From contig NZ_FNRJ01000001.1 in NCBI RefSeq assembly GCF_900107855.1, positions 372,001 to 436,000 on the forward strand: DNA of 64,000 nt. The letters are read 5' to 3'. A program made the position numbers and the translations under genes. Source of the stretch: Marinobacterium iners DSM 11526 (lineage in GTDB: Bacteria; Pseudomonadota; Gammaproteobacteria; Pseudomonadales; Balneatricaceae). Of the stretch, positions 52,726 to 62,397 are shown piece by piece. Position 1 is the first letter of the stretch. Every line of letters begins with the position of its first letter. The notes below the pieces were generated by a model. The model saw only the letters and a list, made by a program, of their open reading frames with translations. It was not told the origin of the DNA and made no database searches.

Positions 52726-55700
52726 ATGGACCAGACCACAAGCACGACGGCTCTTGAGTCGCTGCAGCAACTGATTGAGTGCCTTCAAACCGACAGCGGG
52801 AGTGAGCCAGACAGTATCAGCGAGCAAATGAATCAGCTGGCAGATCTGTTTCACGATCTGGGGATGCCGGGGTGTGGCGACCTGTTGGCCCTGCTGGCAG
52901 AGCAGATCGAGGCTGAACAGGGAGCAGCTCTGAACCCGGACCAGGCAGAGAGTGTGCTGCACCAACTGGGCCTGATCTTGAATGCGGACACGCCGAAAAG
53001 CCTGTTGGAATATGTGCAGCAGGCGCATTTAACAGACGCATGGGACTCGCCACTCGACCCACAGGATCTGGAGTTACTGCCACAGCTGTTGGAAGAAGAA
53101 TGGCCACGCCTGCGTCGCCTTACAACTCCTCTCGAAACAGCTGCCGCGATCGCGGCTCAAGCTGACATGGACAGCTGCACGCCTTCAGAACAGTTATTGA
53201 ACTGCTTTGAGCACGCTGACGACCCAGAGGCACTGGCCGAGGGGCTGGCTGAGCTGAGTGAAACACTTGCTGCGGATTCGCCGGTATTAGCGGACCTGGT
53301 GGCCCTAGCGGCCGAACGGGTTGAGGGAGTAAAAGCCCTTCATGCCACTCCCGTTCTTGAATTACAGTCTGCATTGCAACAGCTGCTGCAACACCCTGAC
53401 CAACAGCGGGCAATCAGTATTCTGGATCTATTGCTCGACCCACGCTGGCCAGAACCGCTGGACCCGAGTGAACAAAAGGATCAGTTAGAGCTTATTCAAG
53501 AGACGTTGCCCGCCGCCCCCGAGGGGCCCGAAAATCACACACAGGCCGATGCAGATCCATTCATTGATGAGCACCGAAGTGACGACCGCTTTTGTGAGGT
53601 GGACATGTCGCTGCTGGAGCAGGATGGCCCCGCCGTAGATCCGGGCATTATGGCCATGCTGACGAGTTCACTGCAGGCATTGGAGCTGCAGTGGCAACAA
53701 CCACCCAGCGACACTATGGCACTATTGGAGACCAGCCTGGACGCCCTCCAACCCTTGAGCCGCGCCTGCGCTACCGTCAATCTGACTGGAGCCCAGTTGC
53801 TGCTGCAAGGTCTTGGCGCCAACCTCCACCTCTTTCGCCAGCATCCGGAACAATTTTCCGACTATAACCGCACCCACTTTGCCCACTGCCTCAGCACTTT
53901 GCATCAACACCTGGAGGCGCCGGCCGACAAGTTGATCCGAGAAGACCTGATTGATTGCCTCAGTGATGACTGCCTGCCTATTCATACTGACCCCCAGCAG
54001 TCCGCTTTTATTTCAGGACTGCTGGCACTAACCAGTCTCCGATCACCGGACCAAATAGAACTGCAGACCGCCACAGCAGACGATATTGACCTGAGCACAG
54101 GTGATGAAATAGATCTTCAGCTGATGGATATGCTGTGCGCCGAGTTGCCGCTTTTGGTGGATGAGTTCCAGCTACAGCTGCAAACTGTGATAAGTGACCG
54201 AGATGTCAACGGTTTGCTGGGCGCTCAACGTGCCGCACACACCATCAAGGGGCTGGCCAACATGGCAGGCATACGCGGCCTTGCCAACCTGACTCATCAT
54301 CTTGAAGACATTTTGGAAGTATTGACCGATACCTCCACGCTCCCCGGTGAGCAGCTGTCACAGGACCTGACGGATGCATCCGACTGTCTGGCCCAAATGA
54401 GCGAAACTGTAACCGAAGGCGGTCAACTGCCTGAAACCGCCTTGATCCAGCTACAGCAGTTGATGAACTGGTTTTTCAGGTTGCAGACAGAGGGGGTTGA
54501 GTGTGCTTCGGCAGCACTCGACGATGCAGAGCGCCACCGTCGCCGCGAACAGGCCGAGCTTCAGGCAGCTGAGCCGCAGCTCAACACTCCGGCTCAGCAG
54601 GAATCTCGTGACAATAACCAGATACGCGTTCCGGTCGGTATCCTCGACAATCTGTTCCGTATCACCGGAGAGTCAAGCACGCTGAACGCACAGCTGGATG
54701 ACAGCCTGCTGCAACTGCGCCGCCTGACCCGCTCCAACCGAGACCGCCAGCGTGTACTGCAGACAGTGATGTTTGATCTGGAGCAGCAACTGCATGACCA
54801 TTTCACCCTGACACCTTCCATGCAGGAAGGTGACACGGATTTTGACCCGCTGGAGATGGACCGTTATCACGATATGCACGCGACCTTGTCGCAACTGCAG
54901 GAAGCCGTTGCCGACGTACGTGAAGTTGACCATCAAACAGCTCAGCAACTGAGGCAGCTCACTGAACTGCACGTCGCTCAGGCCAACTTGCAGAAAGAGT
55001 CTCTGGAAAACGTACTCAACACCCGATTGGTGCCTGTCAGAAGTATCACCTCTCGCATGCAACGCATCATGCGACAAGCCTGCCGAGCCTCGGGCAAGCA
55101 GGCGCGACTTGTAATTGAAGGTGAAAGCGTAATGATGGACAGTCAGATCTTGAATCAGCTGGCTGACCCTTTGATGCACATCATCCGCAATGCCGTAGAT
55201 CATGGCCTGGAAACACCGCACATGCGGTTCGAGGCTGGCAAGGATGAAACCGGCACACTGAAAATCAGTTTCAGCCAGCGCCAGAGTAAAGTCCAGGTCA
55301 GTTGTGAAGATGACGGCGCCGGTATTAACCTGCAACGCGTACGTGAAATTGCCGAGCGCAAGCAGTTGATTCAGCCATCCTCGGTATTGAGCGATGCTGA
55401 AATCCAGCGCTTGATTCTTGTGCCCGGTTTTTCAACGCGGGACGAAATCAGCCAGCTGTCCGGTCGCGGTATCGGCATGGATGTGGTCTATCAGCAGGTT
55501 TCCCGCATGCAGGGTACACTCACCATTCATTCACAGACGGGCAAAGGCACCCGGTTTGACCTGTCGATGCCGGCATCCTCCCTCCTCGTGCACACCCTGC
55601 TGGTACGTTCGGGCAACGGAAAAATCCATGCCTTGTCCAGCCACAGCATCAGCAAGAACCTGCTTTCACTTGACGGGCAGCTGCAGACACATAATGAACG

Positions 55701-56409
55701 GCCCGTTTTCGTTACGGCAGATGCAGAATACCCTGCCTATACCCTTGAAGGCCTGACGGGTGAAGCCGTTCCGGATTATGCCGCCATGCGCATACACCCT
55801 GTCGTACTGGTACAGCTTGATCAGGATGAGGAAGCAGCCGTATTTGTACCTGAAATACTGGCGCACCGAGAGCAGGTCTTCAAATCGATGGGAGAGCATA
55901 TACCCGACATCCCTGGCATTCCGGGCGTGACCATTCTTGCCAACGGCGAAATCGCTCCCATTATTGACCTGCAGGCCCGCGTACGTCACCGGCACTCGGT
56001 ACTGGCAACGGCTCTGGAATCGCCTGATGTCAACCTTGACCTGCACTTGCCACGCTTGCTGGTTGTTGACGATTCACTCAGTGCACGCAAAACACTCGAG
56101 ACATTGCTCAGCGACAGCGGCTACGATGTCACCACGGCCATTGATGGACTGGATGCACTCGACAAGGTGCGCGCCAACCCGCCCGACATGATTTTGACCG
56201 ACCTGGAAATGCCCCGCATGAGTGGCATGGAACTGGCGGCCATTGTACGCAACAGCCAAAACTTCAATGATATCCCCATCATCATGATAACCTCCCGCTC
56301 AACACGCAAGCACCGTGGCGAAGCCGAAGCCGCAGGTGTTTCTGCCTACCTGACCAAGCCCTGGACAGAAACGGCTGTGCTTGAACAAGTACAACAGTTC
56401 CTGTTCTGA
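52726..56409 (+). CDS. Hybrid chemotaxis kinase ChpA-like (CheA with receiver)
   Basis: The 1227-residue protein starts with about 400 residues of helical, FimL/ChpA-type sequence without a clear phosphoacceptor histidine. One intact Hpt domain carries His505 in AAHTIKGLANMAG. The P3 dimer helices lie near residue 640. The ATPase domain (about 780-960) has the N box IIRNAVDHGLE and the G box GRGIGMDVVYQQV. A CheW-like domain follows, then a receiver with the acceptor D1159 in ILTDLEMP. Pseudomonas ChpA has several Hpt-type domains, so this one is simpler. AAGGGGG lies close before the ATG. Confidence 0.92.
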   Translation: MDQTTSTTALESLQQLIECLQTDSGSEPDSISEQMNQLADLFHDLGMPGCGDLLALLAEQIEAEQGAALNPDQAESVLHQLGLILNADTPKSLLEYVQQAHLTDAWDSPLDPQDLELLPQLLEEEWPRLRRLTTPLETAAAIAAQADMDSCTPSEQLLNCFEHADDPEALAEGLAELSETLAADSPVLADLVALAAERVEGVKALHATPVLELQSALQQLLQHPDQQRAISILDLLLDPRWPEPLDPSEQKDQLELIQETLPAAPEGPENHTQADADPFIDEHRSDDRFCEVDMSLLEQDGPAVDPGIMAMLTSSLQALELQWQQPPSDTMALLETSLDALQPLSRACATVNLTGAQLLLQGLGANLHLFRQHPEQFSDYNRTHFAHCLSTLHQHLEAPADKLIREDLIDCLSDDCLPIHTDPQQSAFISGLLALTSLRSPDQIELQTATADDIDLSTGDEIDLQLMDMLCAELPLLVDEFQLQLQTVISDRDVNGLLGAQRAAHTIKGLANMAGIRGLANLTHHLEDILEVLTDTSTLPGEQLSQDLTDASDCLAQMSETVTEGGQLPETALIQLQQLMNWFFRLQTEGVECASAALDDAERHRRREQAELQAAEPQLNTPAQQESRDNNQIRVPVGILDNLFRITGESSTLNAQLDDSLLQLRRLTRSNRDRQRVLQTVMFDLEQQLHDHFTLTPSMQEGDTDFDPLEMDRYHDMHATLSQLQEAVADVREVDHQTAQQLRQLTELHVAQANLQKESLENVLNTRLVPVRSITSRMQRIMRQACRASGKQARLVIEGESVMMDSQILNQLADPLMHIIRNAVDHGLETPHMRFEAGKDETGTLKISFSQRQSKVQVSCEDDGAGINLQRVREIAERKQLIQPSSVLSDAEIQRLILVPGFSTRDEISQLSGRGIGMDVVYQQVSRMQGTLTIHSQTGKGTRFDLSMPASSLLVHTLLVRSGNGKIHALSSHSISKNLLSLDGQLQTHNERPVFVTADAEYPAYTLEGLTGEAVPDYAAMRIHPVVLVQLDQDEEAAVFVPEILAHREQVFKSMGEHIPDIPGIPGVTILANGEIAPIIDLQARVRHRHSVLATALESPDVNLDLHLPRLLVVDDSLSARKTLETLLSDSGYDVTTAIDGLDALDKVRANPPDMILTDLEMPRMSGMELAAIVRNSQNFNDIPIIMITSRSTRKHRGEAEAAGVSAYLTKPWTETAVLEQVQQFLF

Positions 56410-56485
56410 ACTTTTCTGACATCAAGGCGGTCTTTTCACTGGCACACATGTTGCTGGAAAGTCCGCCCTGCTCGACCGCATTTGG

Positions 56486-56514
56486 TGGACTCTGGAGCCG
56501 TCAAAAGGTATAAA
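56486..56514 (+). promoter_or_regulatory. Candidate promoter of the mrp operon
   Basis: TGGACT (56486-56491) and TATAAA (56509-56514) have a 17-base spacer, 78 bases upstream of the mrpA start. The gap after the ChpA-like gene (56410-56591) has no evident hairpin terminator. Confidence 0.5.
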
Positions 56515-56591
56515 TTACTCTCATTCAGCGCATATTTCATCGACCGCTAATACATGAATTCACCCGCTACCGACCGGAGCACGCCCAGCAG

Positions 56592-59387
56592 ATGAGCCTA
56601 TTCTGGATTCCGTTATTACCCCTGATCGGCACCCTGGTCCCCCTGTTCACCGAACGCTTCGGTCGCAGCGCCTGTGCATGGTTCACTGCCATGTTGCCGG
56701 CACTGTCACTGTTTCTGGTACTGCAGGCCGTGCCGCAGATATTTGCCGGCGAAACCCTGCAGCAAACGTTCAGCTGGATACCGGCGTTGGGTCTGGAGCT
56801 GTCGTTCCGGCTCGACGGCCTTGCGCTGCTGTTTCTGCTGCTGATTCTTGGCATTGGTCTGCTGATCATTTTGTATGCCCGCTATTACCTCTCGCCCCAG
56901 GATTCCATGGCGCGCTTCTATGCCTACCTGATCCTGTTCATGACATCGATGGTCGGCATCGTGACATCCAACAACCTGCTGCAGCTGTGGATGTTCTGGG
57001 AGCTGACCAGTATCAGCTCCTTTCTGCTGATCAGTTTCTGGCACCACAAGAGCGAAGCGCGCAAGGGCGCCCGCATGGCCTTGACGGTTACGGGTGCCGG
57101 GGGGCTTGCCCTGCTTGCAGGCCTGCTGCTGGTCGCTCATATTGTCGGCAGCTATGACCTCAGCGTGGTACTGGCCAGCGGTGATACTTTGCGCGAGCAT
57201 GCAGCCTACCCGGTTGCATTGATTCTGGTTCTGCTCGGTGCCTTCACCAAGTCGGCCCAGTTTCCATTTCATTTCTGGCTGCCACATGCCATGTCAGCTC
57301 CCACACCGGTCAGCGCCTACCTCCACTCGGCTACTATGGTCAAGGCAGGCATCTTCCTGCTGGCTCGCTTCTATCCGGTTTTGTCCGGTACCGAGCTCTG
57401 GTTCCTGACCGTCAGCCTGACTGGCCTTGCCACCCTGCTGCTGGGTGCCTATATCGCGCTGTTCAAGCATGACCTGAAAGGGCTGCTGGCCTACTCCACC
57501 GTGAGCCATTTGGGCCTGATCACGCTGTTGCTGGGCATGGACACCGAACTGGCCGCCGTGGCAGCCGTGTTTCATATCATCAACCATGCCACATTCAAGG
57601 CATCGCTGTTCATGGCCGCGGGGATCATTGATCACGAATCCGGTTCACGCGACATGCGCAAGCTGAACGGTCTGTGGCATTACATGCCGCATACTGCCAC
57701 GCTGGCGATGGTGGCAGCAGCATCCATGGCCGGTGTACCTTTGCTCAACGGCTTTCTGTCGAAGGAGATGTTCTTTGCCGAGACGCTGCATCAGGTAGCT
57801 CTGGGCTCACTGTCCTGGATGGTACCGGTACTGGCGACGCTGGCGGGTATTTTTGCAGTGGCTTACTCGATGCGCTTTATCCATGACGTGTTTTTTAACG
57901 GCGAGCCGATCGACCTGCCCAAGACACCCCATGAACCACCGCGCTATATGAAAATACCGGTCGAGATTCTGGTAACACTGTGTCTTCTGCTTGGCATTTT
58001 CCCCGGCTTCATCGTGGGCGGGCTACTGGAGTCCGCATCCTCAGCGGTGCTGGCCGGCAATGTACCGGAGTACAGCCTGTCGATCTGGCACGGCTTCAAC
58101 CTGCCATTGCTGATGAGCATCATCGCACTGGCTGGCGGCCTGATGATCTACTATAACCGCCGTCATCTGTATCAGTTCCAGGCCCAATTCCCTGAAACCG
58201 ATGCCAAGCTGGTGTTTGAGCGCATCATTCAACAGATGGTTCGCACGGCTCGCAGTATCCACGACTTCCTCGAAAACGGTTCTCTGCAGCGCTACATGTT
58301 CCTGTTGCTGCTGTTTGCACTGGTTTTGATGGCAGGCCCGTTGATGGACCTGAATACGACAGCCGGCCTGCGCCCTCACCTGCCGATTGATGCAGTTGAA
58401 ATCACGGCAGCCGTGCTGCTCTGCCTCAGTGCACTGGCGACGGTGGTGTGGCACCGCAAGCGTATGATTTCACTACTGACCCTGTCGGTGGTCGGTCTGA
58501 TCGTGTCCATTACCTTTGCCCGCTTTTCGGCGCCGGATCTGGCACTTACTCAGCTTTCGGTTGAGGTGGTGACCGTAATCCTGCTGATGTTGGCCCTGTT
58601 CTTCCTGCCACAGAAGACGCCCAAGGAATCCTCCCCCAAGCGAGTGGTCCGCGATCTGGGTATTGCAGCCATGCTCGGTGGCATCATTGGCACCATCAAC
58701 TATGCGTTGATGACCCGACCACTGCACAGCATCTCTGACTTTTTCCTGGCCAACAGCAAAACCGGTGGCGGTGGTACCAACGTGGTCAACGTGATTCTGG
58801 TGGATTTCCGTGGTTTCGATACCCTGGGTGAAATTACGGTACTGGGTATTGCAGCTCTGGGTATCTATAAACTGATCGTACGCATGCGGCTCTACATGCC
58901 TGCCGGGGACGAGAGTGGCCGTGCCTGGGCCAGCGACCGTCACCCCATGATGCTGGCCGTCATTTCGCAGAGCCTGCTGCCCTTGGCCCTGCTGGTGTCG
59001 GTTTACATTTTCTTGCGCGGCCATAACCTGCCCGGCGGCGGCTTCATTGCGGGTCTTGTTACCTCTGTCGCTCTGGTCCAGCAATATGTTGCTCATGGGG
59101 TCGACTGGATCAAAGAGCGCTTGAAGGTCAATTACCAGTGGCTGATTGCCAGCGGTGTGCTGATCGCCACCCTGACCGGAATGGGCAGCTGGGTCTTCGA
59201 TCGCCCGTTCCTGACATCCTGGTTCGACTATTTCAGTCTGCCCTGGATCGGCGAATTTGAACTGGCCAGCGCCATGCTGTTTGATCTTGGGGTTTACCTG
59301 ACCGTTGTGGGGGCTACCCTGTTGATCCTGGCCAATCTGGGCAAACTGACTACCAACCATCGACCCACTTTGCCGGAGTCTGAATAA
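56592..59387 (+). CDS. mrpA: Na+/H+ antiporter subunit A fused with subunit B (MrpAB)
   Basis: The 931-residue membrane protein joins the NuoL-like MrpA and the MrpB domain. The MrpA part carries [39 protein letters not shown] and the [13 protein letters not shown] motif, with the proton-path Lys, Glu and His residues. The last 300 residues hold the MrpB part ([26 protein letters not shown]). Fused A-B with five further subunits is the group-2 Mrp form known from Pseudomonas and Rhizobium. The complex expels Na+ (or K+) in exchange for protons. The stop overlaps the mrpC start by 1 base. Confidence 0.96.
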   Translation: MSLFWIPLLPLIGTLVPLFTERFGRSACAWFTAMLPALSLFLVLQAVPQIFAGETLQQTFSWIPALGLELSFRLDGLALLFLLLILGIGLLIILYARYYLSPQDSMARFYAYLILFMTSMVGIVTSNNLLQLWMFWELTSISSFLLISFWHHKSEARKGARMALTVTGAGGLALLAGLLLVAHIVGSYDLSVVLASGDTLREHAAYPVALILVLLGAFTKSAQFPFHFWLPHAMSAPTPVSAYLHSATMVKAGIFLLARFYPVLSGTELWFLTVSLTGLATLLLGAYIALFKHDLKGLLAYSTVSHLGLITLLLGMDTELAAVAAVFHIINHATFKASLFMAAGIIDHESGSRDMRKLNGLWHYMPHTATLAMVAAASMAGVPLLNGFLSKEMFFAETLHQVALGSLSWMVPVLATLAGIFAVAYSMRFIHDVFFNGEPIDLPKTPHEPPRYMKIPVEILVTLCLLLGIFPGFIVGGLLESASSAVLAGNVPEYSLSIWHGFNLPLLMSIIALAGGLMIYYNRRHLYQFQAQFPETDAKLVFERIIQQMVRTARSIHDFLENGSLQRYMFLLLLFALVLMAGPLMDLNTTAGLRPHLPIDAVEITAAVLLCLSALATVVWHRKRMISLLTLSVVGLIVSITFARFSAPDLALTQLSVEVVTVILLMLALFFLPQKTPKESSPKRVVRDLGIAAMLGGIIGTINYALMTRPLHSISDFFLANSKTGGGGTNVVNVILVDFRGFDTLGEITVLGIAALGIYKLIVRMRLYMPAGDESGRAWASDRHPMMLAVISQSLLPLALLVSVYIFLRGHNLPGGGFIAGLVTSVALVQQYVAHGVDWIKERLKVNYQWLIASGVLIATLTGMGSWVFDRPFLTSWFDYFSLPWIGEFELASAMLFDLGVYLTVVGATLLILANLGKLTTNHRPTLPESE

Positions 59388-59752
59388 TGGAAGCCGTATA
59401 CGCGACCTGTGTCGGCCTGCTGACCTTTTCAGGGATTTTCCTCTGCCTGCGGGGCAGAACCTTCCCGGTGGTGCTCGGCATTACACTGCTGTCCTACGCT
59501 GTCAATCTGTTCCTGTTTTCCAGTGGGCGTTTAAAGCTGGATGGTGCGGCCATTCTTGGTACCTCTTACAGCTACGCTGACCCGCTGCCACAGGCGCTGG
59601 TACTGACGGCCATTGTGATCGGTTTTGCCATGACCGCCTTTATCGTCATTCTGGCCATGCGTGCCCGTGCCGACTTGGGCAATGATCATGTGGACGGCCG
59701 CCTGCCACCACAGCCCGAAACCAAGGCCCGCAGCCGTAAGGAGAAGGCATGA
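59387..59752 (+). CDS. mrpC: Na+/H+ antiporter subunit C (MrpC)
   Basis: The 121-residue protein has three membrane helices and is NuoK-like. LGITLLSYAVNLFLFSSGR is the typical central helix, and DPLPQALVLTAIVIGFAMTA the last, with the conserved DPLPQALVLTAIVI motif of MrpC. It is translationally coupled to mrpA and mrpD. Confidence 0.95.
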   Translation: MEAVYATCVGLLTFSGIFLCLRGRTFPVVLGITLLSYAVNLFLFSSGRLKLDGAAILGTSYSYADPLPQALVLTAIVIGFAMTAFIVILAMRARADLGNDHVDGRLPPQPETKARSRKEKA

Positions 59753-61257
59753 CCGCACACCTGCCCATTTTGCCGATCCTGATTCCCATGATTGGCGCCC
59801 TGTTGCTGCTGTTGCCTCCATTGTGCGGCAGTCCGGATCGGCAGCGTGCAGCCGCTCTGCTCTTTTCGGCATTGACACTGCTCGTATCCATCCTGCTGCT
59901 GCAGGTTCAGCAACAGGGGATTCAGCTTTACGTTCTGGGCGACTGGCAGCCTCCATTCGGTATTGTGCTGGTCGCTGACCGCCTCTCCAGCCTTCTGGTG
60001 CTGTTGACCTCGGTGTTGGGGCTGGCCTCGATTCTGTATGCCTGCGCCGGCGATGACCGCACCGGTTCCTACTTCCACCCGCTGGTACTGTTCCAGATCA
60101 TGGGCATTAATGGCGCATTCCTGACCGGTGACGCCTTTAACCTGTTCGTCTTCTTTGAGGTGCTGTTGATTGCCTCCTACGCCCTGCTGATTCACGGTGG
60201 TGGCAAGCAAAAGACTCAGGCAAGCTTTCACTATGTCGCGCTGAATCTGGTCGGTTCGAGCCTGTTCCTGTTCGCTCTGGGCATTCTTTACGGCACACTT
60301 GGCACCCTGAACATCACCGACATGTCGACCAAGATTGCAGCGCTTTCCGGAGGTGAGAAGACCCTGGCCCGTGCCGGTGGCCTGTTGTTGCTGGTGGTAT
60401 TCGGCCTTAAAGCCGCGATGCTGCCGCTGCATTTCTGGCTGACACGTACCTATGCGTCGGCCAGCGCCCCCGTTGCTGCGCTGTTCGCGATCATGACCAA
60501 GGTCGGCATCTACAGTATTTTCAGAATCCATACCGTTGTATTCGGCGAAAATGCCGGTGAGCTGGCATTCATGGCCCAGCCCTGGATCTGGCCGCTGGCC
60601 CTGCTGACCCTGGTGGTTGGCAGTATTGGCGCACTTGCCAGCCCCAACCTGCGCGAGCTGACGGCCAACCTGGTGGTAATTTCGGTGGGGACACTGCTGG
60701 TATCGATCGCGCTGCAGAACGAAGATGCCACATCGGCCGGGCTCTATTACCTGGTCCACAGTACGCTGGTGTGCGCAGCGCTGTTTCTGATCGCAGATCT
60801 GATCGGGCAACAACGCGGCAAGGCCGCTGACCGTTTTGTGGTATCTCGTCGCGTACGCCAACCGGCACTACTGGGTGTGCTGTTTTTTGTTGGTGCCATG
60901 ACAGTGGCTGGCATTCCGCCATTCTCAGGCTTTGTCGGCAAGGTTTTGCTGCTGCAGGCCGCCCACGGCACCACTGAAATGCTTTGGGTATGGCCGGTCT
61001 TGCTGATCAGTAGCCTGATTGCCATCATCGCACTGTCACGTGCCGGTACAACGCTGTTCTGGCGTCGCAGCACCGACAAGAGTCAAGGCGAGGTCGCTTC
61101 ACCCTGGCACCTCGCTGCCGTTACCCTGCTCCTGCTGGCAGCCCCGATGCTTGTGGTTTTGGGTGGCCCAATGACGGAGTATACCCGTGAGGCCGCACAC
61201 CAGCTGCACTCTGTACCGATTCACTTGCCTGTTCTGCTGCCGGGAGGTCCTTCATGA
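59749..61257 (+). CDS. mrpD: Na+/H+ antiporter subunit D (MrpD)
   Basis: The 502-residue protein is the second NuoL/M/N-like subunit, with about fourteen helices. GDAFNLFVFFEVLLIASYAL holds the conserved glutamate. AMLPLHFWLTRTYASASAPV has the lysine-side motif, and IPPFSGFVGKVLLLQAA a further conserved segment. The start and stop overlap its neighbours by 4 bases each (ATGA). Confidence 0.96.
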   Translation: MTAHLPILPILIPMIGALLLLLPPLCGSPDRQRAAALLFSALTLLVSILLLQVQQQGIQLYVLGDWQPPFGIVLVADRLSSLLVLLTSVLGLASILYACAGDDRTGSYFHPLVLFQIMGINGAFLTGDAFNLFVFFEVLLIASYALLIHGGGKQKTQASFHYVALNLVGSSLFLFALGILYGTLGTLNITDMSTKIAALSGGEKTLARAGGLLLLVVFGLKAAMLPLHFWLTRTYASASAPVAALFAIMTKVGIYSIFRIHTVVFGENAGELAFMAQPWIWPLALLTLVVGSIGALASPNLRELTANLVVISVGTLLVSIALQNEDATSAGLYYLVHSTLVCAALFLIADLIGQQRGKAADRFVVSRRVRQPALLGVLFFVGAMTVAGIPPFSGFVGKVLLLQAAHGTTEMLWVWPVLLISSLIAIIALSRAGTTLFWRRSTDKSQGEVASPWHLAAVTLLLLAAPMLVVLGGPMTEYTREAAHQLHSVPIHLPVLLPGGPS

Positions 61258-61748
61258 GTCGCTCATTCTGGCTGCCCATGCCGATACACAGCCTGTTGCT
61301 GTTTATCGTTTGGCTGTTGCTGAACAACACGGTTGCACCGGGGCATATTGTACTCGGCGCGTTTCTGTCACTGGTGATCCCCATACTGTGTGCTCCACTC
61401 AAAACCGAGCAGCCTCATGTGAGACGCCCTTTGCTGGCACTGAAGTACATTCTCAAGGTGCTGGGGGATATCGTGGTTGCCAATATCGAGGTTGCCATTC
61501 TGGTACTGGGACCGGTGCGCCGGCTGCAGCCAGCGTTCGTTGCCGTGCCGTTGGATATTAAGGAAGAGTTGCCGATTACGCTGCTGGCCAGCACTGTTTC
61601 CCTGACACCGGGCACCGTGAGCTCGGAGCTGTCGTCGGACCACAAGTGGCTCTATATTCATGCGTTGCATGTGACCGATGAACAGGCTCTCATTGCCACC
61701 ATCAAGTCACGTTATGAAGCGCCGCTGAAGGAGATTTTTGCATGCTAG
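61254..61748 (+). CDS. mrpE: Na+/H+ antiporter subunit E (MrpE)
   Basis: The 164-residue protein has N-terminal membrane helices and a conserved cytoplasmic part: LKYILKVLGDIVVANIEVAI, and LASTVSLTPGTVSSELSSDH, which is the MrpE signature. The ATG overlaps the mrpD stop; its own stop overlaps mrpF by 7 bases. Confidence 0.95.
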   Translation: MSRSFWLPMPIHSLLLFIVWLLLNNTVAPGHIVLGAFLSLVIPILCAPLKTEQPHVRRPLLALKYILKVLGDIVVANIEVAILVLGPVRRLQPAFVAVPLDIKEELPITLLASTVSLTPGTVSSELSSDHKWLYIHALHVTDEQALIATIKSRYEAPLKEIFAC

Positions 61749-62011
61749 ACACGGCACTCATGATCGTCAGCGGCATTCTCTGTGTTGCCCTGATTCTCAA
61801 CCTGTGGCGACTGCTGCGCGGGCCTGATCTGTCGGATCGAATTCTGGCGCTGGACACCATGTATATCAACAGCATCGCCCTGATTCTGCTGTACGGCATG
61901 TACATGCGTACCAGCCTCTATTTTGAAGCAGCTTTGCTGATTGCGATGCTAGGCTTCGTCAGCACCGTGGCCCTGTGCAAATATCTGCTGCGCGGCGACA
62001 TCATTGAATAG
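61742..62011 (+). CDS. mrpF: Na+/H+ antiporter subunit F (MrpF)
   Basis: The 89-residue protein has three membrane helices. RLLRGPDLSDRILALDTMY is the MrpF motif, with the conserved aspartate in the first loop. It lies between mrpE and mrpG as in all Mrp operons. Confidence 0.95.
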   Translation: MLDTALMIVSGILCVALILNLWRLLRGPDLSDRILALDTMYINSIALILLYGMYMRTSLYFEAALLIAMLGFVSTVALCKYLLRGDIIE

Positions 62012-62019
62012 GTTTGCAT

Positions 62020-62397
62020 ATGACTTTTTGGGTTGAACTTCTGGTATCCATATTGCTGCTGATCGGTGGCTTCTTTGTGCTGGTAGGCTCGGTCGGCCTC
62101 ATCCGGCTGCCCGACTTTTATACCCGCCTGCACGCACCAACCAAGGCGACCACGCTAGGCATGGGCGGTATTCTGATCGCCTCCATGATCCTGATGACTT
62201 ATGAACAGGGCTATCTGAGCCTTCATGAGCTGCTGATTACCCTGTTCTTGCTGATCACGGCTCCAGTGACCGCTCACATGCTGGCAAAGACCGCGCTGCA
62301 CCATGAGAACCGTGCCTTGAAACGCACCCGCTCGCTGCACCTGATGAAACCGGCCCGTGAACAACAGGCGCCCACCGCCGCAAACGAACATGAGTGA
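62020..62397 (+). CDS. mrpG: Na+/H+ antiporter subunit G (MrpG)
   Basis: The 125-residue protein has three helices and the MrpG motif VGLIRLPDFYTRLHAPTKAT. I used the ATG at 62020, with an AGG 7 bases upstream; a TTG two codons earlier is a weaker choice. It overlaps mnmC by 8 bases, so mnmC may be co-transcribed with the mrp genes. Confidence 0.94.
   Translation: MTFWVELLVSILLLIGGFFVLVGSVGLIRLPDFYTRLHAPTKATTLGMGGILIASMILMTYEQGYLSLHELLITLFLLITAPVTAHMLAKTALHHENRALKRTRSLHLMKPAREQQAPTAANEHE

Noticed and set aside
58473-59360. A 295-codon minus-strand frame within mrpA
   Set aside because: The Gln/His-rich product is what antisense reading of a hydrophobic membrane gene gives.
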